Below are positions 21,560 to 33,113 of a stretch of 64,000 bases of DNA, piece by piece (within the stretch, counting starts at the first letter, position 1; each line of letters starts with the position of its first letter). Source of the stretch: Pilatotrama ljubarskyi (taxonomy: Eukaryota > Basidiomycota > Agaricomycetes > Polyporales > Polyporaceae); the NCBI GenBank assembly GCA_022385805.1, contig MU277675.1, positions 253,018-317,017 on the forward strand, written 5' to 3'. The notes beneath the pieces were generated by a model. The model made no database searches, was not told where the DNA came from, and saw only the letters and a list, made by a program, of their open reading frames with translations. The translations under genes were made by a program, and so were the position numbers.

Positions 21560-24500
21560 TCAAGCTTTCCACGCAACGAAGATGCGCCCGGTCCGACTGC
21601 TCGGTGGGATCTCTTGCTCAGAAAGGCGGGCAGGTGCCGCGTATCCGGGTCTTGGACTGGGAGGGGCCGTCGCCGCGCCAGCCTGGGCTGGGTCACTCGT
21701 CCTTCGCGCGGATCTGTCTGCGTCGCCGACCGGATATGAAGGAGCCTGACGACCAGCACGCGCGTAGACGGTTCCTCGTTCGAGGTTGCTCTCGCGAGGG
21801 AGGGGGGCCAGTGGAGAAGAGACGCGGCCGCGGGCATCGGATCCGGACGACATGCGGCGTTCATACTCGTCCCAAGCGTTGCACATCGCTTCGAACTCCT
21901 CTCGCTCCTCCGAGGCCGATGGAGGATACGCCGCCCAGCCTAACCGGTCTTCGACGGCTATACCGAGGTACATACGATTCTTCATATCTCTGTTAATTGG
22001 CAAGGGAATCAATAGATATGAGTTCGGCGTTCATGTGCGAGTAGTCTATCTGACACCTTGGCCTCCTGAGGAGCACCCCACCGATAAGGATGAGTCACCA
22101 GGAGGCCAGATGCCAGGCGGAAATGTGAAGACAGGCGACGCACAATTCAAAGCGCCTGAGGAGTTCGTCGAATTGCTGCCTGGTCAAGTCCATAAGAGCG
22201 TCTTGCTTCGGGTGATGACGGCGTCGAGAGCTCTTGAAGGTGAGATGGTCAGGAGTACGTCGCGCAGTGATCGTCTTCTCGCTTCTCGCCACGGACTCCT
22301 GAAAATCGACCACCCAATCCCACATCGGTTCGGCGCATGCGAGCACCTCCTGGACGCGCAAGGCAAGGAGAAGGTTGATGGAGCGCGGGTCAAAGTTGAT
22401 GGTTTTATTGGGAAGCGGGTTCATTGACCTAACGATGTCTTGTCTCCCGTGAGTTCCGAGCGCGCTGCTTGCTGCAGGGCTCTGATGGGGATGCTCGAGT
22501 TGTGATGAGGAGTGACCGGGAAGGAGGACGGAACGACGAAGGGCCGCGGGAGAGAAGCCACTGTATCTGCTGGTGTCAAGGGCGACGAAGGGCGTCCCGC
22601 TTGCCATGTCTCGACCGTGTATGATCCCAGGCAACGACATCTCACTTGCGATGTGGGATTGGTGCTTGTGGTCGTCGAGATGCGTGTCGCCAATGGCTGC
22701 TACGGTTTTATCGATAGTGAAGGGTAATGGAGGCGTACTTGCTGGAGCAGGCGCTTGAGGGAAATTCACTACTATTGGAGGTGGAGCACGGACGTCTATC
22801 CGCGATTGTCAGAAGCGCAATGACATGGTGAACTGCAGTACTCACCTCGCAAATGCAGTGGTAGAAGGTTGGCAAGCAAGGCCAGAGGTTCGAGGTTGAT
22901 GAAGCGCGCTGCATGCATTTCGTCATGAATAGTCTCAAGGAGCGAGTGGTCGTGAGGGTTGATGGGAGGTTTCTCGATAGTACGGAACAGCATGGGAGTC
23001 GACGCAAGATTTGTGTTGGAAGGGGCGGCGCGTAGAGGACGGACAGTCTCATCCATCATCGAACGCTTCACTCGGTATACGTCGTCGAAGGAGTAGCTGA
23101 AAGCGAGCGACCGATGTAGAGGTAGCGCGTACGGGACGGGCGGAAGCGCTCTTTCCTGTTCGGACGAGTGGGACGAGTCTGTATGCGGTGGGGTCGGCGG
23201 GGAAACGAGTTTCGGCTCCAGAGTTTCAATGATGGGGACCGTGTCACGGCGGGTTCCTGGAAAGCGGAGATCTTCCTCCCACATCTTGCCCCCATTCAGT
23301 TTGACCTTGTGGGCGCCACCAAGAAGGCAGGCTGCGTACCTCGAAGGCGCCACCGGGCTTCATGACACGTGTAATTTCCTATCACAGAACATTCAGGATT
23401 GAGGGACATGCATGTCGCGACCGACGCCATACCTCAAACAAGCCATCCCACTGCAGAATAGAAGGCGTCACTACGGGTCGATGGATGAGTTCTTGATCCG
23501 AAGCAGACGTACTTTGTCCTCAGGTACACCACGAGCTACACGAACAACACGACTGAAGGAGTCGCCGTATATCAGATCAGATCTCACGCATAGACGTCAG
23601 ATTTGAGGATTCACTTACACGTAGTCAAATTCCTCATTGGGGAAGGGTAGTCTTTCTAGGCTAGAAGATTCCGTCAGCCGGGAACCTACGCGTCTCAAAC
23701 GGGTCTTCACGGGCCACAGTCGCCTGTATACGAGCTCCCTCTTGCATACGATTTGTGAGCAGAAGACGTATTCCAACGTCGCGTAAACCTCAGGGAACGC
23801 GCATACAACGCGATCGGATGGGGAGTGCCGACGTCACGCGGAACGATTGGACTTACAAGTTCGCCTGTACCCAAGTTATACGAGCTGCTAGATCGAACGA
23901 GCCCACCTGGATCAAGTCTGGGTGAAGCGGAACCACATCGACGCCTGCAGGTAGCCTCAGTAACCGTTGCGCAGTTGACTGCAGCGCACCGACCAACGAA
24001 ATATGAGTCCTGGGTTACAGAGATAAGAACGTGATTCCTAGCGGTTGAATGACTCAACGACAAACCTTCCACTCTCTGGCAGCCTTCAGGATCCAAGTGC
24101 CTGTGCCTGGGAAGCCTTCAGTACCATGGCCAGGCAGGTGTCGTACTTGACTTACCACATCCAAGCTCGAGACTGATCCCAATACACGTCAATCGAACCG
24201 ATCGTGTGAATGGCATCTGGGGCGCACTCACACTCTTGCCGGGGCCGTCTCAAAAACGTGCATCGTGATGCTCCCTCCCAACTGTTGTTGCCATAGATTG
24301 TCCCACACGTCCCTGAGCGGTGTCAATGACGATATGTTCTGCAAGTCTGACGAGGGACTCACAGGTCCACCACCTGTCTGTCGTAGCTGCGGGGGTACGG
24401 AACCTCCTGAGGGGAGAACGCGTGATATTTCTTCCCGCTTCGGACGACGAATTGCTCCTCCCGTGCTCGGATCTTCTGCCGCAACTCTTCGAGAATAGCC

Positions 24501-25164
24501 CGGTCGATGGTCGAGAACGGCAAGTCGTTCTTGGCAGTCTCGTCCTGCAAGGTGCGTGAAGTATGGCACTTGGTTTTGCTCTTCTTCCGTTGCAAGGGGA
24601 ACTCAGAACCCCGCTGAGGCAGGGCAGTTCTTACGTCAATAGGACTCACAGCGAGCCGTAACAGAGGCTGCTCACCGGAAGTGGGAACTCCCAATCCGCA
24701 GCATCTCCGGACGCCTTCAGCTCCCGCGAGTCGGTCAACGTATGACCCGGCCGCAATGTAGCATGGGACATTGAGCTTTCCGGCGCACCGGAAGACGTCG
24801 ACGGTCGGGCGGTTACACGCCCCGGGTGTCGAGGTGGCCGGGGCGGTGCTGAGGGGGAGACTGGAGGAGTTCCATGGACTACGCCATTGTCCTCCCTCAA
24901 CGTGCCAGCGAGCTTTTCTACAAGGGAACTTGAGGGGCGCTTGAGACGGAAGAGTTTCCGTTTGCCTGAGGACGACCTCAGCAGCGGCTCGGGAACGTGC
25001 TTTGACGACGTATGGAGCGCCTGGACAAGGAGATGGGCAGCAGACGGCAGCGCAGGGGAGTTCGGTGCAGTCGTGGCACCGGCGCTGTTCGAGCGACGAC
25101 GCGGAGGGGTAGACTGAGATCGTCGAGCATTGAAGGACTCCCCTGCAGTGGGGCGGACGATCAT
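21560..25164 (-). CDS. SAM-dependent methyltransferase domain protein with many tiny exons
   Basis: Fourteen proposed exons: 25164-24676, 24544-24363, 24312-24232, 24172-24156, 24106-24066, 24009-23994, 23944-23857, 23660-23619, 23552-23513, 23450-23433, 23378-23340, 23284-22846, 22795-22144, 21989-21560 (857 aa). Every join keeps frame. The first exon is a Ser/Pro/Arg-rich leader. The Rossmann core is then assembled from exons of 16-88 nt: motif I VLELGCGTGTWILKA, VGVDVVPLHPD, a QANFLERLPFP segment, FDYVRVVRVARGVPEDKW and VMKPGGAFE followed by EEDLRFPG. The C-terminal half has FDPRSINLLLALRVQEV, a MWDWVVDF segment and LGIAVEDRLGW. This architecture recurs in Agaricomycete proteins annotated only as methyltransferases; the acceptor is unknown. 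Confidence 0.85.
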
Positions 25165-26321
25165 GACGGCAAGGAGCAGGAAAGCAAGCGGTACGGACAA
25201 GCAGTATAAGACGGAGACAGCAAGATCATTGGGGGGCTAGGTCGGCGTAGAAGTACATTCAATCGCGGGCGCGAGCTGTTGTCCAGTCGATGGGGGAAAT
25301 TGGAGAGGGAAGAGTAGCTCCGATGGTCTCGCGACGCTTCTATATGTCGGACGCGCGGGAAGCAGAGCGGTACCTACGCGATGTCGACGGGTTAGAGATG
25401 CGATCGAGTGCGATATTCGATGTCGTCTGATGCGCTAGTGCACGATCGATATGATGGGGAAGACGGGAGGCTAAACCACGAGGAAGAGGAGTGAACACTC
25501 AAGAGGAAAGCTGCACGGAGGCGGACGAGCATCTCGCGTGTATGCTTTTGAGGCTCGCGGCTGCTGTGTCGAGGGTGAGACGAAACTGATATAGCGCGGC
25601 CCATGTGCCCGCGCTGGTACCGGTGTGCACGGGCGAGTCCGGTGCCTATTGGTGTGCCTACCCCGGTTTCCTATTGAAGGTGAGTATGGTCATGTCAACG
25701 TAAGTAGCCGACGAGATTGCGCACGGGTTCGCTGCTCCGGTTGGTTACCAGCTGTTGCGAGCAGAGATAATCTCATGCTTGGAGCGCATTAGCATTCGAA
25801 TGCTGATGAGGACGGCGACTAGACCGCTCTTGGGCATGTAATGAACTTTGGGCGGCCCTGTCTTCAATTTAGGCATCTCAACAGGAATCCGCAGCATGCG
25901 GACACGGCGCAGAGAGAACGGGGTTCCAGAGGGACGCTGCAAGAACGTAGTTGCGGGGGACGAAGAGAAAGCCCGGAGATGCGCTCAGTTCGAGCTCTAG
26001 GACGACAGCAGGCGCCTGTCAGAGTCTCACTACGTCTGATCAGCTGGTGGTCGGTAGCAGCAAGTCCGCTGCCACAGAACTCGCAACTGTCGGATGCGTC
26101 ACCGCTTAGCTAGGATGTCAGAAAAGGAATAAATTGCCCGGTGCCTGACAGCATTCCTATCCTCTCCAGTCGTAACATCGACGGTCGGTGAGAGTTACGA
26201 CGGGTATGCAGTCGGATTGCGGAGACCACTGAAAAACATCGCAGAGCGTAATATACAGCAGTAGACTACTCTTCACAAGTACTCGCCTCTCCTCGCCGGC
26301 CAAATGGCGCCGCAACGTTCC
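25165..26321. other. Intergenic, methyltransferase promoter and CDC37 3' flank
   Basis: About 1.15 kb. Nothing beyond short frames is seen. It must contain the minus-strand methyltransferase promoter and the CDC37 polyadenylation region. Confidence 0.5.
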
Positions 26322-28052
26322 TCAGTCAACATCCTGGTTCTTCGCACCCTCGCCCTCACCTTCGCCCTCGCCATCGTCTTCAACGTCGCCCTCGTCGCCC
26401 TCTTCTTCGTCCTGACCCGTCTCGTCCCGGATACCGCCGCCCGAGAAGCTGAGGATGCCCGATACGTCCAGGAGCTTCACGACCTGTTCCGCCTGCTCGA
26501 TGCTCATCGCCCCGAGGATCTTGTTCACCTCGTCCAGGCTCTGGCTCTGCAGTGCCTTCTGCAAGGGCTCGCTGAAGCTCTGGAAGACGTCCCACCGCAT
26601 CTGCAACGCCTTCTTCACCTCCTCGACGGAAACATTCTCGAACCCTGGGCCTTCGAGCTCGATGTTCTCGGGCGGCGGACCGTCAGGCACGTTGAACGAG
26701 ATGGACTGGTCCGGGTTCTCGGGTACGAGTTGGATCTGCTCGCTTCCGGCAGCAGATTCCTCCGCTTTCGATATCCGGACGCGCTCGACGAGGTGCGCGT
26801 AGGTATCTGCTACGTCCTTCTCAAACACAGATGTCGCGCGCGGGTCGCCGGAGGTCATCCTGCAATGCCCTGTCAGATCGAACGCAGAGAACTGTGTGAC
26901 ACGCTGCTTACTTTCGGAAGAATAGCGAGGGACCGTCTTTGCCCAGCTTCTCGCAGTATTGCAGCAGTAGGCTCTGGTGCACACATTGTTGAGCGTACTT
27001 CGCGTTGCCGTCTCTTTGAGCGCGGAAGGCGGCGACGAGGAGAGCGTCCGACGCGCCAGGCACGTAGACATCGCGATGTGCCTTGATGAACTCCCAAGAG
27101 TCTTCGTACCCCCTCAGAGGAATACGAGAGAATTGCTCCAGGGAAGGGGTGAGTTCCGGCAATTCGTCGTCGTTGTCTGCAGCAGTCTGCGAAGGAGATG
27201 GCGTTGAGGATGTGGAAGGCTCCTTTTGGGGTGCGCTCTCGACGCCTTTCGGGTTGATAACCTCGTATTCCGTCACGGTCTTCTTGGGCTTTTCAGGCTG
27301 GATCGCGCCCTTGACCGGTGGTGGAGCAGGCTTGGGTGGCACATACTAAGGGCGACTAAGAATGTGCAATAGGCATAAAGGATAGCAGGACGCACGTGTG
27401 ATTCAAAGCCCTCATGCAGGTCCTCCATGGTGATCTTCTTGTGCTGCTCCTCTTCTTCGTGCTGCAGGTCCTTCCGCAGCTTCTCCTGGTGCTCGTCCAA
27501 CTTGACCAGATGCTCCTTCAAGCCCGCGACCAACGCGTCTGAGAGATTTGGGTCGTCCTTCTCCACACCCTTCTTCTTCGCCTCCTCCCAGACCTGCAGC
27601 ATCAGCGACAGCAGCATCTCATCGTACGATTTCTGCTCTGGCGCGTTGGTGGGCGGAGCCTCGGGCGACGGATTGGTCTTGAAACGCTCTACAAGCGAGG
27701 AGAAGTGCGGAGCGCCTTGAGCCTCGACCTCCTGGGTGATCTGCTGGAGACGGGGCTTGAGGACTTCGTTGCAGGCGATGTCGGCCTTGAGCTGGGCGAT
27801 GCGCAGCTTGCGCATCTCCCGCTTTTCGTGAATGTCGCGTTGTCTCCATCTGAGCGATGTCAGTGGCGAACGCCAGTAGTATGGACGACAATTACATACC
27901 GGATGAGCGACTTCTTGTCCACATTAGGATGCCCCTCGATGTCCGAATCGTCTGAGAGCTAGACGCAATCGTTCCTCAGCATTCCGGGGTATCGATATCC
28001 TGCGATACGTACGCACCTCTAGCTTATCCCACTTTGAGTAGTTCAATGGCAT
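26322..28052 (-). CDS. CDC37: Hsp90 co-chaperone Cdc37
   Basis: Exons 28052-28017, 27958-27900, 27849-27396, 27345-26912, 26859-26322 give 506 aa in one frame. The N-terminus MPLNYSKWDKLELSDDSD contains the conserved casein kinase 2 site (Ser in LSDDSDIEGHPNVD) and continues KKSLIRWRQRDIHEKREMRK, the kinase-binding domain. The middle Hsp90-binding domain includes YCEKLGKDGPSLFFRK and FEKDVADTYAHL. The C-terminus is acidic. Cdc37 loads protein kinases onto Hsp90 in the cytosol and is usually essential. Introns are 50-58 nt with standard signals. The first exon is only 12 codons. Confidence 0.96.
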
Positions 28053-30239
28053 GGTTGATAGATGAGAGGGCGAAGTGGTCAGGGAGATGCAAGCGGTTCA
28101 GTGTAATAAGGCGTTGCGATGTCGGGACGCCGCACAAAGTCCATACAAGGATGGCAATAATGGAACCTTCTCGAAGGTCCTCGAAGCGCGGCCTGACAGT
28201 CTGCATCCCCCCTCATCGCACGCGGCACAGCGGGGTTACACGCAGCAGGCTTATATCTCGCTGTAGAAGAAAGTTCGAAGCATACATCGCGGGAGACGTA
28301 CGCTCGATGGATAGGGAAGACTGGGAGTGCGTAACGAGTCGCAGCGTCGAGCGGCCTCTCCCCGCGTCCGCGCCAGGATGGGAGCGCCCGGTGGCGGTGC
28401 AAGGTCAATGCGGGCGCTTCGTACTTGAGAGTACCTATTACAGTACAGTGTTGCAGCCTTCTACGACCAGTATAGTAAGTGGGACGGTGACTCCCCGGCG
28501 CAGGGTACCTGCTGCTAGCGGCTGTAGGGAACAAGCCCACCATAAGACCCATACAGTGTGCTAATACACTTTTCTTTGGTTTTGTTTGGGGCACTTTATG
28601 ATGGCAGTATCCGAGTCAGACGTAAGCACCCGGAGGTCGAGCCCATCAATATTATCCCCACAGTGAAAAGGGTGGAGGCAAGACAAAGTGAGCACCTACG
28701 TGTAGTGCCACATAGATTCACCAACGTCTCGTAGCATATGGGCACGAGAACCACTTGGGATGGTAAGCAGTGTTCAGTGAGTATGTAGCCGTCACTGTTT
28801 GAGGGCTGCCTTGTTGCGAGTACCTGAGATACTGTGGTCCATCTAGTTAGCTCTTTCCTCTCGCTGGCAAGTGAAGTCAGTTTACAGGAACCCGCTTGTG
28901 TTCCTGTAGCCGCTCGCATGTATTGCTTGAAGCGTTCCGCGGATGGCGAGGACAGATAGATAGATATATTCAAGGATTATAGTGGCATGGGAGGCCGGCA
29001 ACGGCCAAAGGTGCCACTGCTTTAACTACACGTAGGGACGAATGTGAGGTATCGTACGGCTGGGGACGGAATACATGCTGGAATAAAATGTGCGTATAGT
29101 AGATTGTGGTAGTGTGCGGGGGAGGATGTACAGTGATGGGAGGGCCGGGAAGATCCTAGCGAAGAGGGATGGCGAGGAGTCGGACCATGGAGCTCGGAGA
29201 GCGGCTCGCGGTCATGTGATCGCGGCGTAGCCCACGTGGAAGGCGTCTGACCCGCCCAACATTATTTTATCGCCCTTGACGTCGCTGGCGCAGTCTCGAC
29301 GTCTCTCTCTCCACCGACCCACCGCCCATCGGCACCGCGGCGTCGGCCACCCGCCGTCGCCCGCCTCTCGGTGCCCAATCCTGGTGTCAGACGGCACCGA
29401 CTGACGTCCGGCAGGAACTAGACCGTTGAATTGCGTCGTGCTGACGTTTAGAGGGTGCTCTCGAGAACATCGTTTGCCGGAAGATTCGTCTCCGTCAGAT
29501 AGGAGGTTATGAGCGGGCCGGCAAAACTTGGGAAAACAGTTGGGTGAGAGCAACCCAAACTTCAACTTGAGGCCTATTAGGCAAGCCTACGGTGCCCATG
29601 TCACGACATCTTGGTCGTCGAAGACACGCCGTGTGTCGTGCGCGACGTCCGGGGTTTCCTCAGTGAGTGGAGCTTTTGTAAGCTGGTACACTTCGTCCTT
29701 TCTATCTGTGATGGAAGGTGTCGGTCGCCATACTGAACGTCAGGTCTACGGCCCCCTCGCGCAGGATTGCCGTCCGATATTGGTCGACTGCGACGAAGTT
29801 CCGTGCGGCATGAGCACTCGTCCGCATGACTGGTGCCGTACACCGTTGATGCAGAACATACGTCAAGTTCTGGGCCTCCAGCATAACCCCGGACGTTCTG
29901 CCCCGCACAACCCCCGCTTTCTTGACGCCCCGATCGCTGGTCGTAAATTGATTTCTTCCAGCTCAATTTTCTTTTTCCGGGGCAGCGATGCGGTCTGGGG
30001 TACTTCGCGCCACATCGGCCTTTCGTCACGAACATTCCGACTGGCTCGCCGTCGTCTGGGACAACGCAATCCTTTCGCACCACGGCGAGTTGAAGTTTTC
30101 AGGACCAAGTGGAGGGCTCATGTATAAAAAGGCGACGTTCGGCTCGAATTGTTCTTCACGAGTCCCACTCGACAACGCCTGTCTCTCCTCGGTCTACAGT
30201 ACCTACACGGTCGTTCCTTGCCGCCTCCTTGCAGTCGTC
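28053..30239. other. Intergenic, 2.2 kb, no supported gene
   Basis: Lies between divergent CDC37 and the double-psi barrel gene. Short frames only, none with a recognised family. A TATA box for the downstream gene is at 30123. Confidence 0.5.
30123..30129 (+). promoter_or_regulatory. TATA box of the double-psi barrel gene
   Basis: TATAAAA 117 bp upstream of the ATG at 30240, strong match and spacing; suggests an inducible or highly expressed gene. Confidence 0.7.
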
Positions 30240-30825
30240 ATGTCTCCCTACACTCTCCTCTTCTTCCTCTTCGCCCTCGCGTTCACCGCGTTCGCCTCCC
30301 CCGTCACCACCGAGGGTGCCGATGCTGCTCTCATCGAGAAGCGCTCCCGCGTTGGCCGTGTAAGTTGCCGGTCTTCAATCCTCCCTCCGTTGCAGACACT
30401 CACAGGCTCTCTCCTTATAGGGTACGTGGTTCAACGTCGGCCTTGGTGCGTGCGGCAAGACGAACAAGGATAGCGACAAGATCATCGCTATCTCGGCGAA
30501 CATCTACAACAACGGTGCTCACTGCGACAAGGTTTGTCTGCCTCCTTCGCCCTCCCGAATAACCCAGTACTCATCACAATTGTCTTGACGTCAACAGAAG
30601 GTGAAGATCAAGAATACTGCCAACGGCAAGACCGCGACGGCCATCGTCCGCGACGAGTGCCCCAGCTGCGGGTCGAACGACATTGGTATGTTACATTCTG
30701 CTCTACCATACTCTCGTGTGGTACTCACATCATGATGCGCCGCAGATATGAGCCCGTCGCTCTTCGAGGAGCTCGGCGACCTCGATACTGGCGTGCTCAA
30801 GGTCTCGTGGGACTTCACCAAGTGA
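30240..30825 (+). CDS. Small secreted double-psi beta-barrel protein (RlpA/expansin/barwin-like)
   Basis: Exons 30240-30359, 30421-30531, 30598-30685, 30746-30825 (132 aa). An N-terminal signal peptide (MSPYTLLFFLFALAFTAFAS) is followed by a KR site that could be a Kex2 cleavage point (IEKR at residues 33-36). The mature domain begins GTWFNVGLGACG and contains HCDK, a DECPSCGSNDID motif and DMSPSLFEEL, the pattern of basidiomycete double-psi barrel proteins often annotated as riboflavin aldehyde-forming enzyme or expansin-like. The four cysteines fit two disulphides. Likely extracellular and active on or bound to cell wall polysaccharide; enzymatic activity is not implied by the sequence. A good TATA box precedes it. 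Confidence 0.92.
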
Positions 30826-31327
30826 GGGGTCTTCCCTAGTCTCCCGCTCCGCGTCGCTTGCGACGCGACCATCCGTCCTTACTCTGGACCATCGCCCTCC
30901 TCTTCCCTGCAGCGGAAAGGACTGGCGTCTGCCACAGCGCCTAGCGCGCTCGCTCTCTAAGTATCGCTATTTAATCCGGATCCACTAGACATAGACCAGG
31001 GGGACGAAGTGTAGAAGTGCAGAAGATTTGACAGGTGCACCCCAAAAGGGCCATCTCTGTAGCATTACTGTAGCATACCGTAGCTGCCTGTGCTAGCTGA
31101 TCATGGTCCACTCGTTGGATCTGCGCCCGCCTGGTGCGGGAGCAGCGAAATAGACGCACGTTGCTCGGCATCTTTTGGGTGTGCTGCATCTTCTCTGAGG
31201 AACCGCCACACACTGCAGCATGCGATCATAGAGACCTTGCTCCCGACGCCTCTTTGCATTGGGTAGTTTTACTATTGGTCGTGGAGGTGCCAGCTGGGAG
31301 TTTGGCCTGTTCCGCTTCGGCACAGCC
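30826..31327. other. Intergenic between double-psi barrel and phosphatase genes
   Basis: About 500 bp; 3' end of one plus-strand gene and promoter of the next. No distinct element recognised. Confidence 0.5.
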
Positions 31328-32726
31328 ATGTGTTGTATGGTTGACGGCGTGAACTTTACTGCCATCCTGTTCGATCATCGACGTTCATCCCAGCTTCCCT
31401 CCGAGTCCTATCCATGGGAAGAGGAAGGTACACGGTACGTCTCTCCCATCGGCTTCGGGAGTTTATGGTGAGATTTAGATGTGCTACTGCTGCCGTAGAT
31501 CGTGTCGGGCTTATTTGCCCAAGATGACCCCAACGCGGACGGTATTGCCATTGGTGCTGTACGTCCTACGCAATGCAATCGACCACGCAGGATAGCCAAA
31601 CGCGTTTTCGTGTTTGATAGCTACCAGAACGATTTGGGTTGCTCGATGATTCCCCGGACCGATGGGCCAAGTTCAAGCAGCGCGTAGAGCAGTTGAATTG
31701 TGCTGCGCCTGAAGGCACCCGCTACAAGGTGTTCTTCTTCATCAGGCATGGCCAAGGACACCGTACGTTTCTGTACGGTCCGTAGTGGTGTCGTTGACAT
31801 CACCTCTAACAGACAATGTCGCTGAGGCCAAGTATGGCACTGAGGTAACAACTATAGTCAAGTTCTCGGACATGGCGCTGATCACACTTGATACACAGGC
31901 GTGGGACGTGTGAATCTCTCTCTCTCAGTCACGCCGGATGACGAGCACTGAACCCTCACAACTCACTGTCTCTCTTCAGATACTGGTCTAAGCTAGAGAC
32001 CGATGGTGATATAATCTGGGGACCTGATCCCGAGCTGACTTCGGTAGGCATCACACAAGCCCAAGAAGCTCGTATACTCTGGGAGACCGAGCGCGAATAT
32101 GGCATACCCTTGCCAGAGAAGCAGTACGCAAGCCCGATGCGCAGAGCCTTGCAGACATGGCAGGAGATTTTCGTCAAGAGCGAGCCTCTGAGCATGGGAA
32201 GCCCTCGTGTGACCATTCTCGAGGTAGAGTGTCGATAACGAGTCTCAACTCTGGATACCAAATGACGAGCATCACTATGTAGAAGCTGCGCGAAGAATAT
32301 GGAGAGCATACGTGCGACCGCCGCTTTCCACGTACGGTCATAGCGTGCAGTTTTCCGCCGCCGATCTATGAATTCGAAGACGGTTTTTCCGAGGAGGATA
32401 CACTCTGGAAGGCTGATGAACGAGAGACGAGGGAGCACGTCAAGGAGCGCGCGCATACGGTATTGGACCATGTCTTCGCCCACAATCAGGAGACATGTGC
32501 GTGGGCCTTCATGTCATCGCTATCGGAAGGATGCTGAAGCACAACTTTGCAGACATCGGCGTCACTGCGCATAGCGGCATAATAAATGGCTTCTTGGCTG
32601 CCATGGGTCGACCACGCTATCCTCTTCCTACAGGGGGTGAGTGGGGCAGAGAAACATTGTACGCAAGCTGCCGCTCATACATATGCAGGGATTCTCCCTC
32701 TGATCATCAAGGGCGAGACACAGTAG
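31328..32726 (+). CDS. Histidine phosphatase superfamily protein (phosphoglycerate mutase-like)
   Basis: Nine proposed exons: 31328-31438, 31499-31558, 31621-31762, 31813-31844, 31899-31909, 31980-32223, 32283-32496, 32553-32636, 32689-32726 (311 aa). The RHG motif is in FFFIRHGQGHHNVAEAKYG, the second catalytic His in TAHSGIINGFL, with WGPDPELTSVGITQAQEA and SPMRRALQTW between them. The order matches fungal PGAM-like phosphatases with a preceding QDDPNADGIAIG segment. They are phosphatases or mutases of broad specificity; substrate unknown. The fifth exon is only 11 nt (codes AWD and part of the next codon). The exon 1 donor (GTCTCT at 31439) is weak; the ATG at 31337 is an alternative start. 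Confidence 0.85.
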
Positions 32727-33113
32727 GACTCGTATTCAAGTTCCACGGAAGTCGTTACGGACAGTTCCTACCATACCTCTCGTACCGACATGACCCATCT
32801 TACCTCAAGATGCAATTCGTTCCCCGTGCTCGAAGATGTTGAATATGTACTCTGCAATCGCGATCGTTTGGCGTATGAAAACCCGGCTGTCAGTGTCTTT
32901 GGCGAGGCGGCGCGTGTACTGCGTTGAACCACGGTGCACCACGCAGACTAGGCGCCCGAGAGGGTGGTCCGTGCGTGAGGATCTCGCACGCGCTGGGTGC
33001 TCTCCGCGCAAGTGCTCATATCGCGTTCACATCTTATCCTCCTTCTCCATCCTTGTCTCGCTCGCCGCGGTCGCCATTCTCTTGGTTTCTCGCGTTTGTG
33101 CTCTTCTTGCATT
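32727..33113. other. Intergenic, promoter of Red1-like gene
   Basis: About 390 bp. A pyrimidine-rich stretch (about 33030-33080) lies just before the start codon, typical of basidiomycete core promoters. Confidence 0.5.

Noticed and set aside
26304..27086. 260-codon plus-strand frame opposite CDC37
   Set aside because: Antisense to the well supported CDC37 exons.
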